The position numbers and the translations under genes were made by a program. From Woeseiaceae bacterium (GTDB taxonomy: Bacteria > Pseudomonadota > Gammaproteobacteria > Steroidobacterales > Woeseiaceae): DNA of 35,274 bases. The notes below the pieces were generated by a model, which was not told the DNA's origin, searched no databases, and saw only the letters and a list, made by a program, of their open reading frames with translations. Shown here piece by piece: positions 9,022-21,005 of this stretch. Every line of letters begins with the position of its first letter. The stretch's first letter is position 1. The stretch covers positions 1 to 35,274 of the forward strand of contig JAPKEL010000016.1 in the NCBI GenBank assembly GCA_028822065.1, read 5' to 3'.

Positions 9022-9897
9022 ATGCGATCAATTCACACATGGTTCTTCATTATTCTGCAATTTATAGTGCCAAAGTTGCTGCTTACTAATATTATTTATC
9101 GCATTACTAGGGTAGAAAAAATTGTACTCAAAAATTATCTCATCAAAAATTTCATTAAAATATACGATGTCAATATACAAGAAATTAAAACTACAGACCT
9201 AACTCAATTTAAGTCATTCAATGCATTCTTTACACGTGAACTGCATGTCAATGCAAGGACCATCTGCAAAGAAGATAATGTTATTATTTCACCTGCCGAC
9301 GGAAAATTAAGCGCGTTTGGAGATATTCAAAATAATCAATTATTTCAAGCGAAAGGCCATCAATACTCACTCCAAGAATTAGTGGGTAATAATCATCCTA
9401 ATATAAATCAGTTTATTGATGGAGCTTTTGCCACCATTTACTTAGCCCCATTTAATTACCACCGAGTGCATGCCCCTTTAGACGCAACGTTAACGAAAAT
9501 GCATTATATCCCGGGCAATCTTTTTAGTGTTAACCAAATCACCACCTCTAGAATACCAAAACTGTTTATTCGCAACGAAAGACTGGTTTGTTTTTTTGAA
9601 ACCGGTAACTCTGAAATGATCTTAATTTTCGTAGGTGCTCTGAATGTTGGGAGCATCACAACGCCCTGGACGAATGAAATTAGACCTTCACAAAGAGGTG
9701 AAATTGTTGAACTGCAATTAGCAAAAAATATTTCTACCCACCTAAATAAGGGAGACTTACTAGGTTGGTTTAACATGGGATCTACAGTAATCACTCTATT
9801 TCCAAAAAATACCTGTCATTGGAGTGAAGATATGAGAAGTGACGGACATATCAAAATGGGCAATAAGCTTGGCTCGATAATACATCATTCTAAATGA
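9022..9897 (+). CDS. psd: Phosphatidylserine decarboxylase proenzyme
   Basis: Decarboxylates phosphatidylserine to phosphatidylethanolamine at the inner membrane. The pyruvoyl cofactor forms by self-cleavage of the chain. It has 291 residues, normal for the bacterial type. After a hydrophobic N-terminus come SFNAFFTREL, the PADG aspartate (about D93), and the YHRVHAP histidines (about 147 and 150). The cleavage site GST in FNMGSTVITLF makes S254 the pyruvoyl precursor; family members usually have LGST, so the Met before Gly is a mild variation. The Asp-His-Ser self-processing set is intact. The gene end overlaps the epmA start by four bases (ATGA). The psd-epmA neighbourhood recurs in gammaproteobacteria including E. 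coli. Confidence 0.95.
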   Translation: MRSIHTWFFIILQFIVPKLLLTNIIYRITRVEKIVLKNYLIKNFIKIYDVNIQEIKTTDLTQFKSFNAFFTRELHVNARTICKEDNVIISPADGKLSAFGDIQNNQLFQAKGHQYSLQELVGNNHPNINQFIDGAFATIYLAPFNYHRVHAPLDATLTKMHYIPGNLFSVNQITTSRIPKLFIRNERLVCFFETGNSEMILIFVGALNVGSITTPWTNEIRPSQRGEIVELQLAKNISTHLNKGDLLGWFNMGSTVITLFPKNTCHWSEDMRSDGHIKMGNKLGSIIHHSK

Positions 9898-10877
9898 ACA
9901 ATGATGATCACAAACATCTCAACTGGAGGCCACTATCAAAATATGCCTTAGCCAAGAGACGGGCACAAAAAATAGCTCTCATAAGAAATTATTTTCAAGA
10001 AAATAAAGTTCTTGAAGTTAATACACCCATCCTTTCAACAAGCGCCGTTTCTGACATTAATATCGAAAGTATCAATACGAATTTATCCATCAATCCATCA
10101 GAAGAATTCTATCTACAAACATCCCCAGAATTTTTCATGAAACGTATGCTCGCAGATGGGTTTAAAGATATTTTTCAAATATGTAAAGTTTTTCGAGATG
10201 ATGAATTAGGGCGACTGCACTTACCTGAATTCACGATGATTGAATGGTATAGATTGAATTTCAATTTAAAAAATATTATCAATGATGCCTTGAGCATCAT
10301 AATGCTCACTATCAATAATCAATACCCAAATATACCCGTGGAAAAAATCTCTTATCGTGATGCCTTTTTAAAGTATTTAAATATAGATCCCGTCACTGCA
10401 GATACAGAAAAAATTATCATGCTGGCAAATTTAGATACTTCCTTACAACTAAAAATGGACAATGATCGAAATCAATATTTAGATTTTTTATTCGCAACTC
10501 GTATTGCTAAAAATTTCAAACAAAGAGAACTAACCGTGGTATATCATTACCCAGCAGATCAGGCCGCACTTGCACGTATTTGTCCTAATAATAATGACCT
10601 CGCAGATCGTTTTGAGATATTTTTTGGTAACGTAGAACTGGCAAACGGTTATGTTGAGTTAACTGATTTTCAAGAAACGAAAAAACGTTTCCAAAATGAT
10701 CAGCAGTTGCGTCGCAATCAAGGGAAAAAAATTCGGCCACTGGATGAAAATTTTATAGCTAGTATTGAATTTGGTCTACCAGATTGCGCTGGCGTGGCCT
10801 TGGGCTTCGATCGCTTGCTTATGATTAGTGAAGGTGAGGCAAACATACAGTCAGTCCAACATTTCATTAGCAAGTAA
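9894..10877 (+). CDS. epmA: Elongation factor P--(R)-beta-lysine ligase
   Basis: A lysyl-tRNA-synthetase-like enzyme that activates (R)-beta-lysine with ATP and attaches it to the conserved lysine of EF-P, relieving ribosome stalling at proline runs. The 327 residues contain only the class II synthetase catalytic domain, without the N-terminal OB anticodon-binding domain of LysS. That sets EpmA apart from true lysyl-tRNA synthetase. Motif 2 is seen in FRDDELGRLHLPEFTMIEWYR-like sequence (about 98-118) and motif 3 in GVALGFDRLLM near the C-terminus. It is probably cotranscribed with psd. The convergent neighbour 20 bases away is efp, its protein substrate. The partner aminomutase gene epmB is not in the window. 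Confidence 0.95.
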   Translation: MNNDDHKHLNWRPLSKYALAKRRAQKIALIRNYFQENKVLEVNTPILSTSAVSDINIESINTNLSINPSEEFYLQTSPEFFMKRMLADGFKDIFQICKVFRDDELGRLHLPEFTMIEWYRLNFNLKNIINDALSIIMLTINNQYPNIPVEKISYRDAFLKYLNIDPVTADTEKIIMLANLDTSLQLKMDNDRNQYLDFLFATRIAKNFKQRELTVVYHYPADQAALARICPNNNDLADRFEIFFGNVELANGYVELTDFQETKKRFQNDQQLRRNQGKKIRPLDENFIASIEFGLPDCAGVALGFDRLLMISEGEANIQSVQHFISK

Positions 10878-10897
10878 GTACAAACCAATTTTTTATA

Positions 10898-11464
10898 TCA
10901 TTTTACTCTAGAAACATATTCTTTCGATCGAGTATCGATACGAACGATCTCGCCTTCTTCCACAAATAAAGGAACGCGAACAACTGCTCCCGTCGATAAT
11001 GTCGCAGGTTTAATTCCCCCACTAGCGGTGTCACCTTTTAAACCAGGGTCAGTTTGGACTATCTCAAGTTCTACAAAATTAGGTGGCACTACAATGAGTG
11101 GCTCGTTATTCCATAATGTAACTTGACAAAGATCTTGATCTTTTAACCACTGTTTAGCCTCTGCTATAGCTGATTCACCTGCAGCATATTGCTCAAAAGT
11201 ATCTGGCACCATAAAATGCCAGAATTCACCATCTGAATAAAGATATTGCATATCAGTATCCATGACATCAGCGGCCTCAATGTTTTCTCCGGACTTAAAA
11301 GTTTTATCAATCATTTTTCCCGTCTTAAGATTTTTAACTCTGACTCGATTAAAGGCTTGCCCCTTACCCGGTTTGACGAACTCATTCTCCACAATAATAT
11401 AAGGATCTCGATCCAGAATAATCCTCAACCCAGATTTAAAATTATTTGTATTATATGTCGCCAT
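10898..11464 (-). CDS. efp: Translation elongation factor P
   Basis: Binds between the ribosomal P and E sites and promotes peptide bond formation at polyproline stretches. It has 188 residues and the three-barrel EF-P layout. The modified lysine is K34 in the loop [11 protein letters not shown], matching the EpmA-modified class rather than the rhamnosylated-arginine class of Pseudomonas aeruginosa. The C-terminal segment [29 protein letters not shown] is the family signature region. It lies 24 bases behind parC on the same strand and could be on the parE-parC transcript. It faces epmA tail to tail with no visible terminator between them. Confidence 0.97.
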   Translation of the reverse strand: MATYNTNNFKSGLRIILDRDPYIIVENEFVKPGKGQAFNRVRVKNLKTGKMIDKTFKSGENIEAADVMDTDMQYLYSDGEFWHFMVPDTFEQYAAGESAIAEAKQWLKDQDLCQVTLWNNEPLIVVPPNFVELEIVQTDPGLKGDTASGGIKPATLSTGAVVRVPLFVEEGEIVRIDTRSKEYVSRVK

Positions 11465-11488
11465 AATTATCCTAGATTAATCGTTAAA

Positions 11489-13762
11489 TCAATTATCTTT
11501 TTTTTCTGCAAAATTTTCTACCGTCAATCCAGTTGCTTTCTTGAATTTCTTTGAGTAATTTTTTCCACGATGAGCTCTTTCACCAATATATTCTTGGAGA
11601 TCTTTCCATTTAAGCGTCATACAATTAAGTTCATTACGATAAACGTTTAACGCGTCACCCTCATACATGATAGCTACACCAGTCATTTTTTCTTCACCTG
11701 ATTTGAATTTCTTTGTCGGTATATTGAGGAATTTATTACCCTTACCTTTAGCAAGCTCAGGTAAATCAGACACATCAAAAAGAAGTAATTTACCAATTGA
11801 ACTGACCACAGCTATCATAGCGCCACTTTTTTTAATCATTGGATACGGCAATATCGGCCTACTCGCTTCCGGTACCCTAAGAATGGCCTTACCGGCTTTG
11901 TAATTTGAGGTTAAATCAGATAATTTCACAATAAAACCATAGCCAGCATCACTTGAGAGTATCCATTGATCTTCTGGAGCGCCAATTAATGTCCCGCAAA
12001 ATTCTGAACCATCTGGTGGCTTAAAACGACCAGAAAGAGGCTCGCCCTGCCCTCGCGCAGATGGCAATAGATTTGCCAACATACTATAAATTCGTCCTGT
12101 ACTGTCCATGAACATCGCAGACTGATTGCTTTTGCCATATGCTGCCGCAAGAAACTGATCGCCGGCCCTATAATTCATGGCATGAGGATCAATATCATGT
12201 CCTTTTGCTGCTCTTGCCCAACCACGTTGAGAAAGGACTATAGTTACCGGTTCACTTGCAATAAGTTGCGTCTCATCAATAGCTTGTGCCACATCACGCT
12301 CAATAATTACTGTTCTTCTTTTATCACCATATGCTTGGCCATCATCTGCGATTTCTTGTTTAATTAAATCTTTTAATTTAGCTTTATCATTAAGTATCGC
12401 TTCTAGTTCAATGCGCTCTTTATCCAATCCATCTTGCTCAGTTTTGATTTTAATTTCTTCTAATTTTGCCAAATATTTTAATCGGAGATTTAGAATTGAA
12501 TCTGCCTGGATGCCTGACAACGAAAATCGCTTCATAAGGACTATTTTCGGCTCATCTTCAGTCCGGATGATTTTTATCACCTCATCTATATTTAGATAGG
12601 CAATAAATAAGCCATCTAATATATGCAATCGATCCATAACTATTTTTAATCGATGATTGAGTCTTGCTACTACCGTCTTTTCTCTAAAGATCAGCCATTC
12701 TGACAAAATATCAAGCAGTCCAAATGATCTTGGCTTCCCCTCAAGATCAATAATATTCATGTTTATGCGTACGGTTCTCTCCAATGAAGTGGTAGAAAAT
12801 AAATGCGACATCAGCTCTTCGGTATCAACGCGTTTTGATTTAGGGGTCACGACCAAACGAATTGGATTCTCATGATCTGATTCATCACGTAGATCCTCTA
12901 CTAGAGGTAATTTCTTGCTTCTCATTTGTGCGGCTATTTGTTCTAAAATTTTATTGCCTGATATCTGATAAGGCAATGAGTTGATGATAATGTCATTGCC
13001 TTCTTTCTCGTATGTGGCCCGAAGCCTTAATGTGCCATTCCCAGATTTATATATCTCTCTTATATCACTCCTAGATGAAACCAGTTCTCCGCCAGTTGGA
13101 AAATCAGGGCCTTTAATGTATTTCATTATCTTACCTAAAGTGCTTTCTGGCTCCTCAATAAGATGCACCAAAGCTTTAGCTACTTCGCTAAGATTATGCG
13201 GTGGCACGTCTGTCGATAATCCGACTGCGATACCTGTAGTGCCATTAAGCAATATATTAGGTAACCTTGCTGGCATAACGACCGGTTCATCAAGAGTGCC
13301 ATCAAAATTAGGCGCCCAATCAACAGTGCCATCCCCTAATTCTTGAAGTAATACCTTTGCATAGGGTTTGAGTCTTGATTCGGTGTAACGCATTGCCGCA
13401 AAAGACTTAGGATCATCGGTTGAGCCCCAGTTTCCTTGACCATCAATAATGGCATAGCGATAAGAAAAATCTTGGGCCATTAAAACCATGGCTTCATAAC
13501 ATGCAGAGTCTCCATGCGGATGAAATTTACCAATCACATCACCAACCGTACGGGCAGATTTTTTTGGTTTTTGACCGGCAGATAATCCTAACTCACTCAT
13601 GGCATAGATTATTCTTCGTTGAACTGGCTTCAGACCATCACCAATTTGTGGCAGCGCCCGATCTAAGAGAACATACATAGAATAATCTAAATAAGCTTTC
13701 TCGCTGTATTCTCTAAGAGAAAGTTTTTCTACGCCCTCTAAATTTAATTCTTGATTTTTCAT
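11489..13762 (-). CDS. parC: DNA topoisomerase IV subunit A
   Basis: Breakage-reunion subunit of topoisomerase IV, which decatenates replicated chromosomes. The 757 residues match ParC length (E. coli 752) and are shorter than GyrA. The catalytic tyrosine is in [10 protein letters not shown] (about Y126). The quinolone-resistance region [15 protein letters not shown] keeps Ser (about 86) and Glu (about 90) at the positions of E. coli ParC S80 and E84, so no resistance substitution is seen. The C-terminal beta-pinwheel repeats are present but lack an obvious GyrA-box, consistent with ParC. It starts 2 bases after the parE stop, so the two subunits are surely translated together. Confidence 0.95.
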   Translation of the reverse strand: MKNQELNLEGVEKLSLREYSEKAYLDYSMYVLLDRALPQIGDGLKPVQRRIIYAMSELGLSAGQKPKKSARTVGDVIGKFHPHGDSACYEAMVLMAQDFSYRYAIIDGQGNWGSTDDPKSFAAMRYTESRLKPYAKVLLQELGDGTVDWAPNFDGTLDEPVVMPARLPNILLNGTTGIAVGLSTDVPPHNLSEVAKALVHLIEEPESTLGKIMKYIKGPDFPTGGELVSSRSDIREIYKSGNGTLRLRATYEKEGNDIIINSLPYQISGNKILEQIAAQMRSKKLPLVEDLRDESDHENPIRLVVTPKSKRVDTEELMSHLFSTTSLERTVRINMNIIDLEGKPRSFGLLDILSEWLIFREKTVVARLNHRLKIVMDRLHILDGLFIAYLNIDEVIKIIRTEDEPKIVLMKRFSLSGIQADSILNLRLKYLAKLEEIKIKTEQDGLDKERIELEAILNDKAKLKDLIKQEIADDGQAYGDKRRTVIIERDVAQAIDETQLIASEPVTIVLSQRGWARAAKGHDIDPHAMNYRAGDQFLAAAYGKSNQSAMFMDSTGRIYSMLANLLPSARGQGEPLSGRFKPPDGSEFCGTLIGAPEDQWILSSDAGYGFIVKLSDLTSNYKAGKAILRVPEASRPILPYPMIKKSGAMIAVVSSIGKLLLFDVSDLPELAKGKGNKFLNIPTKKFKSGEEKMTGVAIMYEGDALNVYRNELNCMTLKWKDLQEYIGERAHRGKNYSKKFKKATGLTVENFAEKKDN

Positions 13763-13764
13763 AG

Positions 13765-15651
13765 TTAAATTTGTGCTAAATCACCTTTATTTTCAAGCCA
13801 TTCTCGTCTATCAGAAGCACGTTTCTTAGCTAAAAGCATATCCATCAGTTGCTCACTTTCATCACCAGGAAAAACATTCAACTGAACCAATCGTCTGGTG
13901 TCTCGATTCATAGTAGTTTCTCGAAGTTGCTGAGGATTCATTTCGCCTAAACCTTTAAATCGTGTAACAGTCACTTTACCCTTGTATTTTTCTTTTTCGA
14001 TACGCTCGATAATACCGCGACGTTCATCATCATCCAGGGCATAAAAAACGCGCTTACCCACATCAATTCTAAATAAAGGTGGCATGGCAACATAAACATG
14101 ACCGAGCATTACCAATTCTTTGAAGTGCCTTAAGAATAGGGCACACAATAATGTAGCTATATGCAATCCATCGGAATCGGCATCAGCTAAAATACAAATC
14201 TTATGATAACGAAGATCCTCAATATTACTCCGAATTGGATCGACACCAATAGCAACACTAATATCATGAACTTCTTGAGAGGCAAGAATTTCAGCTGTAT
14301 CTACTTCCCATGTATTTAATATTTTACCTCTAAGAGGCATAATTGCTTGAGTAATTCTATCCCTTGCTTGCTTTGCCGAGCCGCCAGCAGAGTCACCTTC
14401 AACCAAGAAAAGTTCGCATAATTCAGGTTCTTGTGAACTACAATCAGCTAATTTACCTGGTAAAGCGGGTCCGGAAACAATCTTCTTACGGACTACCTTT
14501 TTAGCATTTTTTATTCTTTTTTGAGCACGCTCAATGGCCAGCTGAGCAATTAGATCGCCAGTTTCTGGGTGCTGGTTTAACCACAAAGAAAAGCTATCTT
14601 TTATTATTCCAGTCACGTAAGCAGCCGATTCACGAGAAGATAAACGTTCTTTTGTCTGTCCAGAAAACTGAGGATTTTCGAGCTTGACGCTCAACACGAA
14701 AGACACATTATCCCACACATCTTCAGGTGCTATCGCCAGACCGCGTGGTAATAAATTTCGAAAATCACAAAATTCACGTATCGCCGTCGCCAAACCAGTT
14801 CTCAAGCCATTTACATGAGTTCCTCCTTGCGGTGTTGGTACTAAGTTCACATAGCTTTCAGCTACATTTTGACCCTCGTTAGTAAGCCATACAAGCGTCC
14901 AGTCAACCGCTTCATGCTCTCCAGTTACACTCCCACTAAACGGTGGTTCCGGCAAATGGTTAGCACCCTCAAGTGCTTCAATGAGATATTCTTCAAGACC
15001 TTCAGCATAGCACCATTCAAATTTTTCTTGAGACTTTTCTAGATACAGCTCGACCATCAAACCCGGGCATAAAACTGCCTTAGCTTTTAACGCATGCTGC
15101 AATTTAGAAACCGAAATGACCGCCGAATCGAAATATTGCGGATCCGGCCAAAATCTCAGCGTTGTACCAGTATTGGCTTGGCCAACCTTTCCAACAACCT
15201 CAAGATCTCCTTGTTTTTTACCGCCCGCAAAACTTAAGCTATGTTCAAGACCTTCTCGACGAATCCATACCTCCAGATGCTTCGATAACGCATTTACCAC
15301 TGACACACCCACGCCATGAAGACCGCCAGAGTATTGATAGTTTTCTTTATTAAATTTTCCGCCCGCATGAAGTCTTGTAAGGATTAATTCAACACCGGGT
15401 ATCTTCTCTTTTGGATGCAAATCAACTGGCATACCACGTCCATCATCTACTACTTCGACGGATCCATCTGCATATACAGTGACTTCAATTTTCTTACAAT
15501 GACCAGCAAGCGCCTCATCCACACTATTATCAATCACTTCATGCGCTAAATGGTTTGGGCGCGAGGTATCAGTATACATTCCAGGCCGTCGTCTTACCGG
15601 CTCTAGACCACTCAATACCTCAATATCAGCGGCTTTGTAATCTTTACTCAT
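13765..15651 (-). CDS. parE: DNA topoisomerase IV subunit B
   Basis: ATPase subunit of topoisomerase IV. The 628 residues fit ParE (E. coli 630) rather than GyrB of gammaproteobacteria (about 800, with an extra insert). GHKL ATPase motifs are [13 protein letters not shown] (about 38-50), DDGRGMPVD (about 69-77) and [15 protein letters not shown] (about 109-123). The transducer lysine lies in QTKERLSS. The TOPRIM metal site is seen in [16 protein letters not shown] (about 416-431) and DADSDG (about 490-495). It is the first gene of parE-parC(-efp). Its upstream gap of 241 bases to the katG end is AT-rich and probably holds the promoter, but I see no clear hexamers. Confidence 0.95.
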   Translation of the reverse strand: MSKDYKAADIEVLSGLEPVRRRPGMYTDTSRPNHLAHEVIDNSVDEALAGHCKKIEVTVYADGSVEVVDDGRGMPVDLHPKEKIPGVELILTRLHAGGKFNKENYQYSGGLHGVGVSVVNALSKHLEVWIRREGLEHSLSFAGGKKQGDLEVVGKVGQANTGTTLRFWPDPQYFDSAVISVSKLQHALKAKAVLCPGLMVELYLEKSQEKFEWCYAEGLEEYLIEALEGANHLPEPPFSGSVTGEHEAVDWTLVWLTNEGQNVAESYVNLVPTPQGGTHVNGLRTGLATAIREFCDFRNLLPRGLAIAPEDVWDNVSFVLSVKLENPQFSGQTKERLSSRESAAYVTGIIKDSFSLWLNQHPETGDLIAQLAIERAQKRIKNAKKVVRKKIVSGPALPGKLADCSSQEPELCELFLVEGDSAGGSAKQARDRITQAIMPLRGKILNTWEVDTAEILASQEVHDISVAIGVDPIRSNIEDLRYHKICILADADSDGLHIATLLCALFLRHFKELVMLGHVYVAMPPLFRIDVGKRVFYALDDDERRGIIERIEKEKYKGKVTVTRFKGLGEMNPQQLRETTMNRDTRRLVQLNVFPGDESEQLMDMLLAKKRASDRREWLENKGDLAQI

Positions 15652-15892
15652 ACACCTTTCAACTCATTTATATTGCCTCAATTCTATCAGGAAGCAGCGT
15701 ACTTATCTCAGCGAAAATTAATAAATATTACAGTTTATTTACATGATAATAATAAGTTTTAAAATGATTAAATACACAAAAAAATAAGGACTCAAAGATC
15801 ACTATCTAGTACTAGCAAATCTTACAAAGTTAATCCACAACCAATGGTTGATATTTATTTTGAAATAAAACTTTAAATGGAAAGCATTTCAA

Positions 15893-18344
<2,452 letters not shown>

Positions 18345-18587
18345 ATGACGGACAAAAAAAATATCAATTTAGAGAAATCTCTTGCAGATCTTGAGGCATT
18401 AGTTGCTGAACTTGAAGGGGGTGAATTATCTCTTGAGGATGCTATGAAAAAATTTGAACAAGGCATTAAGCTTACGCGAACTTGTCAAAATATATTAAAA
18501 GATGCTGAGCAAAAAGTGGAAATATTACTCGAAAATAATGGCGAGGATACTCTTACTTCATTTAATGATAAGACTAATGGGGATTAG
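18345..18587 (+). CDS. xseB: Exodeoxyribonuclease VII small subunit
   Basis: Small subunit of exonuclease VII, which with XseA degrades single-stranded DNA to oligonucleotides. The 80 residues match XseB (E. coli 80). The core has [20 protein letters not shown] followed by [19 protein letters not shown], then a helical [13 protein letters not shown] segment, all typical of the family's helical hairpin. In most gammaproteobacteria xseB precedes ispA and dxs; here it stands alone. It is divergent from katG, and its TAG stop overlaps the convergent pgpA stop by four bases. xseA is not in the window. Confidence 0.93.
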   Translation: MTDKKNINLEKSLADLEALVAELEGGELSLEDAMKKFEQGIKLTRTCQNILKDAEQKVEILLENNGEDTLTSFNDKTNGD

Positions 18588-19072
18588 AAATAAGGACGCA
18601 ATAACATACAGGCAAAAATAGTAGCTACACCCGCTACAATATCATCCAGCATAATCCCAATTCCACCTGTTACCTTCTTATCAAGAAAACCTATCGGCCA
18701 AGGCTTCCAGATATCGAATATTCGAAATAGGATAAAAGCCATTACCCAATCCTTAAGGGTCATTGGCTGAAAGATTAAAATAGCATACATAGCGGCCATT
18801 TCATCCCAAACAATTCCTGGATGATCATGCGTTTTCAAAGCTTTGGAACTGGCATCACATATCCAAAAACCTGCGATCAATAGGCCGATAGCAATAATTA
18901 ATTGCATTGAAAAAGAATTAAATTGATTTATTGAAATCGTCCATGAAAATAATAACACTCCCATCAATGAACCAAAAGTTCCAGGCGCAAAAGGAATTAG
19001 TCCTGTGCCGCCACAAAATGCCATGAAGTGAATGGGATTGGTCATTTTTGGTTTAATTTTATTATCAGTCAT
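18584..19072 (-). CDS. pgpA: Phosphatidylglycerophosphatase A
   Basis: Membrane phosphatase that dephosphorylates phosphatidylglycerophosphate to phosphatidylglycerol. The 162 residues contain several hydrophobic helices. Family motifs are [15 protein letters not shown] near the N-terminus, [12 protein letters not shown] in the middle (the conserved acidic site) and the C-terminal [10 protein letters not shown]. It follows thiL by 5 bases and ends the glyA-to-pgpA run; nusB-thiL-pgpA is a conserved order. Met10 ([10 protein letters not shown]) could be an alternative start, as homologs vary in the preceding tail. Confidence 0.94.
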   Translation of the reverse strand: MTDNKIKPKMTNPIHFMAFCGGTGLIPFAPGTFGSLMGVLLFSWTISINQFNSFSMQLIIAIGLLIAGFWICDASSKALKTHDHPGIVWDEMAAMYAILIFQPMTLKDWVMAFILFRIFDIWKPWPIGFLDKKVTGGIGIMLDDIVAGVATIFACMLLRPYF

Positions 19073-19077
19073 TCATG

Positions 19078-20040
19078 TCATCCATTGAAATGCAGGTAAC
19101 CACTATCGTCGTAATTAATTAACTTATCATTTAAAGAACAATTTAACTCGGATTGATTGCGTACCTCACCAATCTCAGTGATTGGAATATTATAGATATG
19201 GGCAATTTTACGTATCTCATTCAATTTCATTGCTGGCGCTGTAAATAATAACTCATAATCATCACCACCACTCAATGCGAACTTAAGTCTTTGCTCTTGA
19301 TTGTAGATTTTTTTCAATTCCATCGAGATTGGCAGGCGATCAATATATAAGTGCCCACCAAGCTCACTAGCCATAAGTAATTTTTTTGTATCTGCGTACA
19401 AGCCATCAGAAATATCAATAGCAGCTGTGGCAATACCACATAATGCCTGACCTATTTCGAACCTGGCAGACGGTCTAGAAAAGCGTTGTATAAGAAATTC
19501 TTCTGTCTTGCTCGAAGCAGCAGAATTAACCAATAAATCCAGACCAGCAGCTGCATCGCCAAGATTGCCGGTAACAAATATTAAATCATCTCTACGAGCC
19601 TGACTTCTAGTAATCGCTTGATCCGGTAATACCTCACCAGTGATACTAATGGTTAATGATATTTGCTGAGCAGAGGTTGTATCACCCCCTATCAATGAAA
19701 CATCGTACTCTTGTGCCGCATGATACAAGCCATCAGAAAATTGTTGTAGCCATTTTTCATCGACATCGGGTAACGTCAAAGCGAGGGTCATCCAGCGAGC
19801 GCGAGCACCCATGGCAGCGATATCTGAGACATTCACAGCCACACAACGATAACCAATATCCTCTGCGGGCAAGCAATCAGGAAAATGAACATTTTCTATA
19901 AGGGTATCTGCAGACATGACTAAATCATGACCTGGTGATGGGCTAATTATCGCACCATCATCACCAACCCCTATAAGCACAGAGGTATCATTATTATCTT
20001 TTGAAAAAAATCGACGAATCAGTTCAAATTCATCCACCAA
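19078..20040 (-). CDS. thiL: Thiamine-monophosphate kinase
   Basis: Phosphorylates thiamine monophosphate to thiamine pyrophosphate with ATP, the final step of cofactor synthesis. The 320 residues have the PurM-like fold. The N-terminus FELIRRFF is typical of the family. Metal and nucleotide motifs are GVGDDGAII, MSADTLIENVHF, GGDTTSA, AIDISDGL and the late SGGDDYELLFTAP. It lies 28 bases behind nusB and 5 bases ahead of pgpA. Other thiamine genes are not in the window, and no thi-box was sought or seen at such a mid-operon position. Confidence 0.96.
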   Translation of the reverse strand: MVDEFELIRRFFSKDNNDTSVLIGVGDDGAIISPSPGHDLVMSADTLIENVHFPDCLPAEDIGYRCVAVNVSDIAAMGARARWMTLALTLPDVDEKWLQQFSDGLYHAAQEYDVSLIGGDTTSAQQISLTISITGEVLPDQAITRSQARRDDLIFVTGNLGDAAAGLDLLVNSAASSKTEEFLIQRFSRPSARFEIGQALCGIATAAIDISDGLYADTKKLLMASELGGHLYIDRLPISMELKKIYNQEQRLKFALSGGDDYELLFTAPAMKLNEIRKIAHIYNIPITEIGEVRNQSELNCSLNDKLINYDDSGYLHFNG

Positions 20041-20068
20041 TAGACTCCAGTGTATAATGAGATCATTA

Positions 20069-20509
20069 TTAAGCTGCTCTTATCACCTTAGCTGCCCGAT
20101 CCAATACCGCATTAATGTATTTATGGCCATCTAATGAGCCAAAGCGTTTAGCCAAGTTAACGGCTTCGTTGATAATGACGCCAATATCAATTTCTCGTTT
20201 CATTTCAAGCTCATAATACCCCAGTAATAAAATTCCCATCTCTATGGGATCTATTTGCGAAATAGAACGATCTAAATAGACTTCAATTCCAGCTAAAAAT
20301 TCAGCTTTGCTCTTATAAATAGTTCGAATAGCCTGAGTAAAATAAATTTTATCAATCTTTTTATAATCATCGCGTTCGCGACATTGTGATAACAATTCTT
20401 TGACCTCATGATCCGCAAGCTGCATCTGATAAAGAGCTTGCACTATCATAAGCCTCGCTAGGGTTCGGCTTTTTCTAAAATTTGATTTGGCCTTTTTTTT
20501 ACCCGCCAC
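20069..20509 (-). CDS. nusB: Transcription antitermination factor NusB
   Basis: All-helical RNA-binding protein that, with NusE (S10), recognises boxA and supports antitermination of rRNA operons. The 146 residues carry the typical pattern ARLMIVQALYQMQLADHEV in the N-terminal half, then DPIEMGILLLGYYEL, and INEAVNLAKRFGSLDGHKYINAVLDR at the C-terminus. The basic N-terminal stretch (KKKAKSNFRKS) is longer than in E. coli but common in relatives. It starts 2 bases after the ribH stop; ribH-nusB linkage is highly conserved in proteobacteria. Confidence 0.96.
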   Translation of the reverse strand: MAGKKKAKSNFRKSRTLARLMIVQALYQMQLADHEVKELLSQCRERDDYKKIDKIYFTQAIRTIYKSKAEFLAGIEVYLDRSISQIDPIEMGILLLGYYELEMKREIDIGVIINEAVNLAKRFGSLDGHKYINAVLDRAAKVIRAA

Positions 20510-20511
20510 AA

Positions 20512-20997
20512 TTAATCTATTTTTCTTAATAAATTAATCATTTCAATAACCGCGAGTGTGGCCTCTTCGCCTTTATTTCCAGCTTTAGTTCCAGCTCGCT
20601 CTAAAGCTTGTTCTAATGTATCAACCATTAATACACCAAAACCAATAGGCACAGAGTGATCACGTTGAGCTGCTGCCAGGCCATGTGCGCACTCTCCCGA
20701 AACAAAATCAAAATGTGGGGTATCTCCCCTTATCACTGCTCCAAGTGCCACTATGCCGTCGGCTCGTCTGGATGATGCCACCTTACTCACTGCCAATGGT
20801 AATTCGAACGCCCCAGGCACACGAATAATTTCAATGGCATTTTTATCGACACCATGACGATCAAGGCACGATACCGCTCCTTTGATTAGAGCGTTAACTA
20901 CAAATTCATTGAATCGAGTGGCTACAATTGTAAAGCGAGCTTCTCTGGGATGTAAATCACCTTCAATTGATTTTATATTTTCCATTTTATCATCCAT
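20512..20997 (-). CDS. ribH: 6,7-dimethyl-8-ribityllumazine synthase
   Basis: Condenses the ribitylaminouracil intermediate with 3,4-dihydroxy-2-butanone 4-phosphate to give lumazine, the penultimate riboflavin step. The 161 residues contain ATRFNEFVVNALIKGAV, the substrate-loop PGAFELPLAVSKVA (about 61-74), and GAVIRGDTPHFDFVS (about 86-100) with the catalytic histidine at about H95. It starts 8 bases behind the DHBP synthase gene that makes one of its substrates, and nusB follows immediately. Confidence 0.96.
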   Translation of the reverse strand: MDDKMENIKSIEGDLHPREARFTIVATRFNEFVVNALIKGAVSCLDRHGVDKNAIEIIRVPGAFELPLAVSKVASSRRADGIVALGAVIRGDTPHFDFVSGECAHGLAAAQRDHSVPIGFGVLMVDTLEQALERAGTKAGNKGEEATLAVIEMINLLRKID

Positions 20998-21005
20998 CAG
21001 CTATT

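Noticed and set aside
9894-10877. Lysyl-tRNA synthetase
   Set aside because: The anticodon-binding OB domain is absent, and the length and psd linkage fit EpmA.
12981-13346. Plus-strand ORF of 121 codons
   Set aside because: It lies fully antisense within parC, has no recognisable family features, and reflects the codon pattern of the real gene.
11489-15651. DNA gyrase gyrB-gyrA
   Set aside because: The B subunit is 628 residues without the gammaproteobacterial GyrB insert, and the A subunit is 757 residues without an obvious GyrA-box, so topoisomerase IV is the better fit.
15838-15869. Terminator behind katG
   Set aside because: CAACC-AAT-GGTTG and an AT-only TTTATTT/AAATAAA dyad are present, but neither is followed by a T-run on the katG strand.
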